DNA from: [Clostridium] aminophilum
GTDB lineage: Bacteria > Bacillota > Clostridia > Lachnospirales > Lachnospiraceae
DNA length: 45,207 nucleotides
Assembly: GCF_900101295.1 (NCBI RefSeq)
Contig: NZ_FOIL01000026.1
Coordinates: forward strand, 1 to 45,207
Direction: 5' to 3'
A program made the position numbers and the translations under genes. Under the pieces are notes generated by a model, which was not told the DNA's origin, did no database searches, and saw only the letters and a program-made list of their open reading frames with translations. Below are positions 18,528 through 24,707 of the stretch, piece after piece; the stretch's first letter is position 1, and each line of letters opens with the position of its first letter.

Positions 18528-19457
18528 TCACTTAACTAACGGTTTAGCTGGATTTCCAACAACCGTTAGTCCTCCATCAACATCTTTAACTACAACTGCA
18601 CCTAATCCAACCGTTGCGTTTGCCCCGACATTCCTTTGATTTCTAATGGTAGCTCCGGCGATATGACAATTCTCTCCGATTTTTACACTTCCACAGACAT
18701 GGCAGGGCGATGTAATAAGGGTATTTGCGCCAATCTCATCATTGTGGGCTATATGAACCATAGTATTGATTTTCACGCCCTTATGAATAATGGTGTCATC
18801 AATTGCGCCACGGATAATCACACAATTATCACCGATATGAACATCATCTTCGATAACAACTCCACCGTAGTGTCTGAGCATTGTTTTCTCGTTCTGTTCA
18901 TTTTTTACATAGCCAAACCCGTACTCCCCAATCACGGTTCCCGAGTGAATCGTACAATTGGCCCCTATTCTGGTCTTGTTCCGAATAACAACATTATGAT
19001 GGATTTCAGTATTATCGCCGATTACAACATTTCCTTCAATTACGCAGCCTACACCGATTCTGACATTTTTGCCAATCGTAGCGGTCGGAGCAATATAGGA
19101 ATTTTTCTTATACACCTCTGGATCTGCGGAAATACCAGTAATGTCTGCTCCTGGTGCTTTCTCAAACAATCCATCTAAAAGTGCAAAGAACACTCTTCTC
19201 GGACTTTTGACTCGTATGACAGAGGAAAAAACAGGCGAATCTTCTTCTGTCTCTCCGATAATCATAAAGGGAATTTTGATCGTGCTAAATTGTTCTGCAT
19301 AATCTGCAAAATGTCTTTCAGGAACAATAAAGGTCATTGTCCTTTCTCTATAATTGAACAGGCTGGAATAACCATCAATCTCAACATCCGAGATTCTTAC
19401 TGCTTCATATTCGATTCCTTCCTGGTCAAGAAAGCTAAGTATTTCTGAACTCTTCAT
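18528..19457 (-). CDS. LpxD-like N-acyltransferase (ACP-dependent type)
   Basis: The 309-residue protein has both LpxD domains. The N-terminal alpha/beta domain runs over residues 1-100 (MTFIVPERH and SPRRVFFALLDGLF correspond to the LpxD uridine-binding domain). A left-handed beta helix follows, with GEYGFGYV (177-184), RGAIDDTIIHKGV (216-228) and VHIAHND (234-240). His238 sits where E. coli LpxD has catalytic His239. LpxD moves a 3-hydroxyacyl chain from ACP to the 2-amine of a UDP-sugar. The helical C-terminal tail of proteobacterial LpxD is absent; the protein ends VVGNPAKPL. Nearby ACPs, KAS III and reductase supply a plausible 3-hydroxyacyl-ACP donor. No other lipid A genes are seen. 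Confidence 0.85.
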   Translation of the reverse strand: MKSSEILSFLDQEGIEYEAVRISDVEIDGYSSLFNYRERTMTFIVPERHFADYAEQFSTIKIPFMIIGETEEDSPVFSSVIRVKSPRRVFFALLDGLFEKAPGADITGISADPEVYKKNSYIAPTATIGKNVRIGVGCVIEGNVVIGDNTEIHHNVVIRNKTRIGANCTIHSGTVIGEYGFGYVKNEQNEKTMLRHYGGVVIEDDVHIGDNCVIIRGAIDDTIIHKGVKINTMVHIAHNDEIGANTLITSPCHVCGSVKIGENCHIAGATIRNQRNVGANATVGLGAVVVKDVDGGLTVVGNPAKPLVK

Positions 19458-19461
19458 TTTG

Positions 19462-20094
19462 TCATTCTCCCTTCAACTTTTTTCCCGTCACAGCCACATC
19501 TAGACGCCCCCGGGTAGAATCATTTGCGTCCGGAGCTCCTTCCCGCAGTAGCACGACTTTAATGGTTTGGAAGAATATTTTCAGATCCAGTAAAAAGGAT
19601 ATGTTTTCCGCATACCAGACATCCAGTTTCAACCTTTCTTCCCAGTCAAGTTTATTCCTGCCCTTGATTGCAGAAATGTTCGCCATTCCTGGACGGACAT
19701 TATGCCTTTTATGTTGTTCAGGCGTATATACCTGCAAGTATTCCTTCAAAAGAGGTCGCGGTCCAATAAAAGCCATGTCTCCTTTCAAGATATTCCACAT
19801 GCCAGGCAATTCGTCTATGCTCGTTTTCCTTAATATCCGTCCAAACCTTGTTTGTCTCTCTTTATCAGGGAGAAGCTCACCAGATTCATCACGGGCATCG
19901 GTCATGGAGCGGAATTTATAAAGTCTGAAAATCTTCTCCTTATAACCCGGTCTCTCCTGTGAGAAAATCACAGGGGAACCTAACTTTATTCGAATAAGGA
20001 TCGCCGTTATTAGCATTATTGGTGATGCTAATACTAGACCAACAGATGAGAGGCATATACTTAGTAACCTTTTCACGTAATTCGAGTAAATCAT
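19462..20094 (-). CDS. PglC-like polyprenyl-phosphate sugar-1-phosphate transferase
   Basis: The 210-residue monotopic enzyme has a single N-terminal hydrophobic segment (LLSICLSSVGLVLASPIMLI), then SPVIFSQERPG, LYKFRSMTDA, TSIDELPGMWNILKGDMAFIGPRPLL and RPGMANISAIKGRN. These include the D-E-L pair essential in this family. It transfers sugar-1-phosphate, in PglC from UDP-bacillosamine, onto undecaprenyl phosphate to start the repeat unit. Start at 20094 follows AAAGGAA; a longer frame to 20127 overlaps the upstream gene. With PglF/PglE-like enzymes upstream, the initiating sugar is likely a 4-(acyl)amino-4,6-dideoxy-GlcNAc. It ends 4 bases before the LpxD-like start. Confidence 0.9.
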   Translation of the reverse strand: MIYSNYVKRLLSICLSSVGLVLASPIMLITAILIRIKLGSPVIFSQERPGYKEKIFRLYKFRSMTDARDESGELLPDKERQTRFGRILRKTSIDELPGMWNILKGDMAFIGPRPLLKEYLQVYTPEQHKRHNVRPGMANISAIKGRNKLDWEERLKLDVWYAENISFLLDLKIFFQTIKVVLLREGAPDANDSTRGRLDVAVTGKKLKGE

Positions 20095-20096
20095 TT

Positions 20097-20681
20097 TTAG
20101 TTCCTTTCTTCTATGAATTGCTTCCACAGGAAATCAGCTAATTCATGCGATACGGATTGTTTCTTCGGTGCCAGTTCTCCAGGATATCTTTCTCTATTTC
20201 CAAGCTTCTCCAGATACACATCAAGTGATTCAATAACTCTTGCTGGCACCCCCCCGACAACAGAATTTGAGGGTACATCTTTTGTAATCATGCTTCCAGC
20301 AGCAACGATCACATTTGACCCTATTCGCACGTTGCTAAGAATTGTTGTTCCTGCCCCTATGAAGACATTATCTCCAACTTCAATGCATCCGACCTGTTCC
20401 TGTACTTTATCAGCAATCGGCAAATTCTCTGCTGAATTCAGCATCAAATGAATTATACTGTGTGTAATAAAATTAACGCGAGACGCAATCTTGACATTGT
20501 CTCCTAATGAAATCAGTTCTGAATACAGGGGAAGTTTTCTCCCTTGAATGTACACTTTCTCCCCTATATGACGGAAGAGATTATGTTCCCTCAGATAATT
20601 CGCACGTTTGTACCCGTTTCGCTGCACATTTAGCATCACTGTATGCCATAGCCTATTTGGAGTCATATTCTTCGTCCTCAT
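20097..20681 (-). CDS. Hexapeptide-repeat acetyltransferase
   Basis: The 194-residue left-handed beta-helix protein has ISLGDNVKIAS, the probable catalytic His in NFITHSIIH, IEVGDNVFIGAGTTILSNVRIG, and IVAAGSMITKDVPSNSVVGGVPARV (acetyl-CoA site). It resembles maltose/galactoside O-acetyltransferases. It lies in a four-gene run with 2-4-base overlaps or gaps (NeuD-like, this gene, PglC-like, LpxD-like). It probably decorates a sugar of the repeat unit; whether O- or N-linked is not readable. The start overlaps the upstream stop as ATGA. Confidence 0.8.
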   Translation of the reverse strand: MRTKNMTPNRLWHTVMLNVQRNGYKRANYLREHNLFRHIGEKVYIQGRKLPLYSELISLGDNVKIASRVNFITHSIIHLMLNSAENLPIADKVQEQVGCIEVGDNVFIGAGTTILSNVRIGSNVIVAAGSMITKDVPSNSVVGGVPARVIESLDVYLEKLGNRERYPGELAPKKQSVSHELADFLWKQFIEERN

Positions 20682-21322
20682 TTAAACAGCGAAAAACCGC
20701 TGCTTTTTTCATTAACTTCAGCTCCATCGGCGTAGTCACGACTGGCTGAAGCTTCTACACCAACTTCAACTCTGCTGCCTAATCTCTTGTGTGGATAGAC
20801 ACACGATCCCGCCGCCAGAAAGCACTCGTCACCTACTTCTGCGCGTTCAGAAACAGAAGCTCCGGACATGATGGAAACGAAAGAACCGATCTTGCAGTCG
20901 TTGCATATCGTGCTGTGGATATAATAAAGATTGAAGTCTCCCAGTTTTGTATCAACAGATACAGTCACCTGAGGGAAGACGATGCTTCCATTTCCCACCG
21001 GACTGGTCGAGGCGATCACAGCTGTGGGATGGATGATCGATTCCCAAGAATTAAACGACTGATGTTCTTCAACTATCTTTTTCCTGACGTTCCCATTCTG
21101 GATTGCTATTACAGCACTACACTGCCTTTGACTGCTAATTGCTTCGAGATCTGAAACGCCCCCCAATACCTTATATCCGTAAAACTCTCCACCAAGCTTA
21201 TCCTTATCGTCATCCAAGAATCCGAGGATTACGTAAGTTGGTTCTCTTTTGTTTATATCCTCAATAAGCCACACGACTTCCTTACCGAGGTCGCCAGCAC
21301 CAATAATCACTATGTTTTTCAT
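20678..21322 (-). CDS. NeuD/PglD-like protein with altered active site
   Basis: The 214-residue paralogue of the protein at 16.4 kb shares the N-terminal NIVIIGAGDLGKEVVWLIEDI and GFLDDD. In the beta helix the catalytic His of PglD is replaced by Asn141 (context STICNDCKIG; codon AAC). The C-terminus lacks the usual G-N/V-P-A-K acetyl-CoA pocket motif and ends in a polar tail. It may be catalytically dead, a regulator or scaffold of the intact paralogue, or use another mechanism. Start at 21322 (ATG) is preferred over the GTG at 21328 because AGGAGG lies 9 bases away. Confidence 0.75.
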   Translation of the reverse strand: MKNIVIIGAGDLGKEVVWLIEDINKREPTYVILGFLDDDKDKLGGEFYGYKVLGGVSDLEAISSQRQCSAVIAIQNGNVRKKIVEEHQSFNSWESIIHPTAVIASTSPVGNGSIVFPQVTVSVDTKLGDFNLYYIHSTICNDCKIGSFVSIMSGASVSERAEVGDECFLAAGSCVYPHKRLGSRVEVGVEASASRDYADGAEVNEKSSGFSLFK

Positions 21323-21338
21323 GCTCACCGACCTCCTA

Positions 21339-22997
21339 TCACAGCGGGATGTTGCCGTGTGAATAACTAAGCTCAGACCGTTCCTTTGAACTCAAGCTCT
21401 CAAAAGCAGTTCTGATTTTTCGCCTTGTTTCCTCCGGGCTTATCACTTCATCGATAATACCGAGCTTCGCAGCGATGTAGGGTGACATGAACTTGTCATT
21501 ATACTCAGCTATCTTCTCAGCTCTTACAGCCTCTTTATCAGCTGCTTCCTCAAGCTCATGCTTGTACATGATGCCAACTGCGCCTTCAGCTCCCATAACA
21601 GCAATTTGCGCAATGGGCCAGGCGTAAACGATATCCGCTCCCATTCCCTTGCTGTTCATAGCGATATAGGCTCCGCCATATGCTTTCCGCAGAATAAGGC
21701 TAACCTTCGGCACACTTGCCTCGCAATAAGCATAGAGAAGCTTTGCTCCGCGTCTAATAATTCCGCCATGCTCCATTTTGCTTCCCGGCATGAAACCGGG
21801 AACATCGATCATGGTTAAAAGCGGAATTCCAAAGCAGTCACAGCAACGGACAAAGCGTGCGGCCTTTTCGCCAGAATCAATATCAAGAGATCCACCTAGC
21901 CACATGGGATTAGACGCTACGATTCCGATGACCTCAGAATCCAATCTAGCGTATCCTACAACGATGCTCTTTCCAAAATCCTGATGAACCTCAAAGAAGC
22001 TTCCCTCATCCACAAAAGTGTCAATCACCTTATGGACATCATAAGCGCGGCGCTGATTGTCCGTGACAATCTCCTGTAGTTCTTCTGAGTGATCTCGTGC
22101 TTTACCTATAATTCTGACCGGCTTTTCTCTATAATTCTTTGGCAGATAGGAAAGCAGCTTCTTTACCCCATCCAGGCATTCATATTCCGAAGGATACTTG
22201 AAATGAGCAACACCGGATAATGAACTGTGACTCTCTGCTCCGCCGAGCTGCTCTGTACTAATATCCTCACCCATAACAGTCTTAACTACAGCAGGTCCGG
22301 TCAGGAACATCTGGCTGGTCTTCTCAACCATGAAGACATAATCACAAAGGGCAGGACCATAGCATGCACCGCCAGCGCATGGTCCCATAATCACAGCAAT
22401 TTGAGGTATCTTTCCAGACGCCCGAGTATGTCTCAAGAACATATCACCATAGCCATCAAGGCCTGCGATGCCCTCCTCCATCCTCGCCCCGCCGGAATCA
22501 TTGATGGTTATGAAAGGAGCTTTTGATTGGAAAGCCATATCCATGATACGGACGATTTTCCTGCTGTGGTATTCGCCATAGGTACCGCCAATAACCGTAA
22601 AGTCTTCGGCAGCTACATAAACGGCTTCCCCGTTAATGGTTCCAAATCCAGTGACAACACCATCTCCGGGGAGCCTTTTCTTATCCATTCCAAAATCAGT
22701 GAAACGGGACTCGACAAGAGAACCCACTTCCTGAAATGAGCCGGGATCAAAGAGGTAATTGATTCTCTCCCAGACAGTCAGCTTACCTTTCCCATGCTGA
22801 GCGTAGATACGCTTCTGACCACCACCAGCTTTTGCTTTAGCGCGGCGAGCTTCTAAGTCTTCAAAATACTTTGGATCCCACATATCTTCCATTACTTCCC
22901 TTACAGTGCTCTCTTTTTCCGGCTTATTCTGTTTTGCCGTTGATATTTGGTTTCCTTCAAATTTATAAGGAATTGGTTTTCCAATCTCAATTGGCAT
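21339..22997 (-). CDS. Acyl-CoA carboxylase carboxyltransferase subunit (PccB/MmdA-like)
   Basis: The 552-residue crotonase-fold carboxyltransferase has INDSGGARMEEG, GPCAGGACYGPA, TGPAVVKTVMGE, LTMIDVPGFMPG, KAYGGAYIAMNSK and VMGAEGAVGI. Residue 445, in GGAY-I-AM, is Ile. In actinobacterial carboxylases this position separates broad or acetyl-CoA-using AccB (Ile) from propionyl-specific PccB (Asp), but decarboxylase MmdA also has Ile, so the substrate is open. It could supply malonyl- or methylmalonyl-CoA to FabD. No biotin carboxylase or biotin carrier is encoded nearby; it would have to borrow them or work as a decarboxylase subunit. The N-terminus is about 40 residues longer than usual. 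Start follows GAGGTG. Confidence 0.88.
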   Translation of the reverse strand: MPIEIGKPIPYKFEGNQISTAKQNKPEKESTVREVMEDMWDPKYFEDLEARRAKAKAGGGQKRIYAQHGKGKLTVWERINYLFDPGSFQEVGSLVESRFTDFGMDKKRLPGDGVVTGFGTINGEAVYVAAEDFTVIGGTYGEYHSRKIVRIMDMAFQSKAPFITINDSGGARMEEGIAGLDGYGDMFLRHTRASGKIPQIAVIMGPCAGGACYGPALCDYVFMVEKTSQMFLTGPAVVKTVMGEDISTEQLGGAESHSSLSGVAHFKYPSEYECLDGVKKLLSYLPKNYREKPVRIIGKARDHSEELQEIVTDNQRRAYDVHKVIDTFVDEGSFFEVHQDFGKSIVVGYARLDSEVIGIVASNPMWLGGSLDIDSGEKAARFVRCCDCFGIPLLTMIDVPGFMPGSKMEHGGIIRRGAKLLYAYCEASVPKVSLILRKAYGGAYIAMNSKGMGADIVYAWPIAQIAVMGAEGAVGIMYKHELEEAADKEAVRAEKIAEYNDKFMSPYIAAKLGIIDEVISPEETRRKIRTAFESLSSKERSELSYSHGNIPL

Positions 22998-23042
22998 GTT
23001 TCACCTCATGAAACGCTCTGACTATCTAAACTATATTTCGCT

Positions 23043-23238
23043 ATAGGCCCATGTGGACAATGGTCTATCTGACTACTTGATTCATGTGCGGCAGATGTTA
23101 TCTCCCCACCTGATTCATGTTCAGCCGATACATTTTAACACCCAATGCATATGTGGCAGATACTATTTACTGCCTCATGCACATTCAGCCGATACAATCT
23201 GACCGCCTGATTCACATTCAGCCGATGCGAGGACAGTC
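23043..23238. repeat. Six-unit degenerate tandem repeat, period about 33 bp
   Basis: Units start near 23043, 23076, 23109, 23142, 23173 and 23206; the fourth is 31 bp, the others 33. The best-conserved core on the plus strand is GATTCA-C/T-A/G-T-TCAGCCGATAC. The repeat occupies nearly all of the gap between the carboxyltransferase gene and the aminotransferase stop. Read on the minus strand, 33 bp equals 11 codons, and several units encode a version of S-A-E-H/C-E-S-G-G-Q/E-I. Stops and the 2-base loss in one unit break the frame. It looks like a decayed coding minisatellite. Confidence 0.75.
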
Positions 23239-24547
23239 AAAGAAAGCACCTGTGGATGATCTCAATAATCCGTTCCTGCTGCTCTTCCGTCATCTTGTTA
23301 TCCGAAGGTAAGCACAACCCTCTCCGGAAAATATCGGCTCCTACATCGATTCCAGAGCCCTTTATGTAAGCATTTGTGCTGCCTCTACCATTTCCCTCAA
23401 CCGTAACGAACGGATTTGTCCGATATATCGGCTGCATATGCATCGGCTTCCAGATCGGTCTCCCCTCAGCATTAAACGCGGTAAGCGCATCCAGAATCTC
23501 CTGCGGACTGCTCTTTCCCGGCACACTCTGATACAGATAGTCCTGCTCTCCGCGGACCATTGGAGCCATCGCATCTTCATCGATGATCATGCAGGACAGC
23601 CAGAAATTCGGCTCACTCTTTTCACGATCCCACGGATTCATCCTGATCGGAAGATCCGCCAGCCCCTTCTCATATCGCTCCCAGATGGCACGTTTCTGAG
23701 CAATGTGCTCATCCAGATACGGAAGCTGTCCTCTGACGATTCCAGCGATGATATTGCTCATGCGGTAATTGTAGCCAATCTCCTCGTGCTGATACCACGG
23801 AGCGGCCTCGCGGCTCTGGGTGCTCCACTTCCGAACCTTGTTCGCATCTTCTTCGCTGTCTGTCAGAAACATTCCGCCGGAAGATCCGGTAATAATCTTG
23901 TTACCGTTAAAGGAGATGCAGTTGTAGTTTCCCAGTGTTCCGGTTTCCACCCACTGTCCACACAGTTTATATTTTGATCCAAAGCTCTCTGCCGCGTCTT
24001 CCACGATCAATGCACCATGTGCGTCACAGATTGTCTTCAGTTCTTCCATCTTTCCCGGCGTTCCGTACAAATGGGCGATCACCACCAGCTTTACATCCGG
24101 ATAGAGTTCAAAAGCTTTTTCCAGCGCCTCCGGGCTCATATTCCAGGTATCGTATTCCGTGTCGATAAAGACCGCTTCACCGTCTTCATAGGCAACCGGA
24201 TTGATGCTTGCGTCGAAAGTGACGTCTGAGCAGAATACCTTGTGTCCTGCCAGAGTTCCCTGATCCGGCTTCGCCTGTCCATAGAGTTTTTCACCGGCAA
24301 GTTTGGTCGCAAGATGAAGAGCGGATGTGCCGCAGGACAAGGCCACAGCATATTTGCAGCCGACATACTCTGCGGTCTGTTTCTCGACCTCGTTGATGTT
24401 GGCGCCGACCGTGCTGACCCAGTTGGTCCGGATTGCCTCATCCACCCACTTCTGCTCCTCACCGTGCATGGTCGGACTGCTGAGCCACAGTTTGTTCTCA
24501 AACGGTTTTAATCCCTCAAAACGCTTGTCTGCAAGAAAGTCATGCAT
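23237..24547 (-). CDS. DegT-family UDP-4-keto-6-deoxy-GlcNAc aminotransferase (PglE type)
   Basis: The protein of about 436 residues is a PLP aminotransferase with WLSSPTMHGEE near the start, SCGTSALHLA, VIAHLYGTPGKM, VEDAAESFGS, and SFNGNKIITGSSGG with the PLP Lys (219 counting from the upstream ATG). Family members aminate C4 of UDP-4-keto-6-deoxy-GlcNAc. At about 436 residues it is longer than PglE (about 390) owing to an insertion near residues 88-104. The dehydratase that makes its substrate is encoded immediately upstream. The ATG at 24547 is preferred to the one at 24553 because the GGAG would be only 2 bases from the latter. GC-rich codon use contrasts with the AT-rich flanks. Confidence 0.87.
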   Translation of the reverse strand: MHDFLADKRFEGLKPFENKLWLSSPTMHGEEQKWVDEAIRTNWVSTVGANINEVEKQTAEYVGCKYAVALSCGTSALHLATKLAGEKLYGQAKPDQGTLAGHKVFCSDVTFDASINPVAYEDGEAVFIDTEYDTWNMSPEALEKAFELYPDVKLVVIAHLYGTPGKMEELKTICDAHGALIVEDAAESFGSKYKLCGQWVETGTLGNYNCISFNGNKIITGSSGGMFLTDSEEDANKVRKWSTQSREAAPWYQHEEIGYNYRMSNIIAGIVRGQLPYLDEHIAQKRAIWERYEKGLADLPIRMNPWDREKSEPNFWLSCMIIDEDAMAPMVRGEQDYLYQSVPGKSSPQEILDALTAFNAEGRPIWKPMHMQPIYRTNPFVTVEGNGRGSTNAYIKGSGIDVGADIFRRGLCLPSDNKMTEEQQERIIEIIHRCFL

Positions 24548-24564
24548 ATTCATCTCTCCTTTGC

Positions 24565-24594
24565 GGATGTTTATAGATTATTCTGCAAACATCC
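24565..24594 (-). promoter_or_regulatory. Inverted repeat just upstream of the aminotransferase ribosome site
   Basis: Perfect 8-bp arms GGATGTTT and AAACATCC are separated by 14 bases. In the transcript the hairpin would end about 2 bases before the AAAGGAG of the aminotransferase gene. There is no T-tract, so it is not a terminator. It could affect translation or mRNA processing, or be a recombination scar. Confidence 0.35.
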
Positions 24595-24596
24595 CT

Positions 24597-24707
24597 TTAT
24601 TCAAAGCGAATCCCTAACCCAAATCCATCTTGGCTAATCGCTATATGATAAATGTCCCAAAGCTTCTTCATTCCTTCAAAATGCTCTTGCCTTACGCAAA
24701 AGCTCAC
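24597..24707 (-). CDS. 36-codon ORF of unknown function, probably a gene remnant
   Basis: A GTG overlaps the dehydratase stop (GTGA) and opens a 36-residue frame ending TAA at 24597. An internal ATG at codon 13 follows GAAGGA directly. The peptide has an ordinary protein-like composition (central KKLWDIYHIAIS, end GFGLGIRFE) but matches nothing I recognise. Its codons are more AT-rich than the dehydratase. It is most simply the tail of a gene replaced by recombination; a real small protein cannot be excluded. Confidence 0.3.
   Translation of the reverse strand: MSFCVRQEHFEGMKKLWDIYHIAISQDGFGLGIRFE

Noticed and set aside
18528-19457. Evidence for a Gram-negative host with lipid A synthesis
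   Set aside because: No LpxA, LpxB, LpxC or Kdo genes are seen, the protein lacks the LpxD C-terminal helices, and the flanking wall-binding-type secreted protein and strong Shine-Dalgarno sites fit Clostridia.
23043-23238. CRISPR array
   Set aside because: The units are contiguous degenerate repeats without unique spacers between conserved repeats, and no cas genes are nearby.
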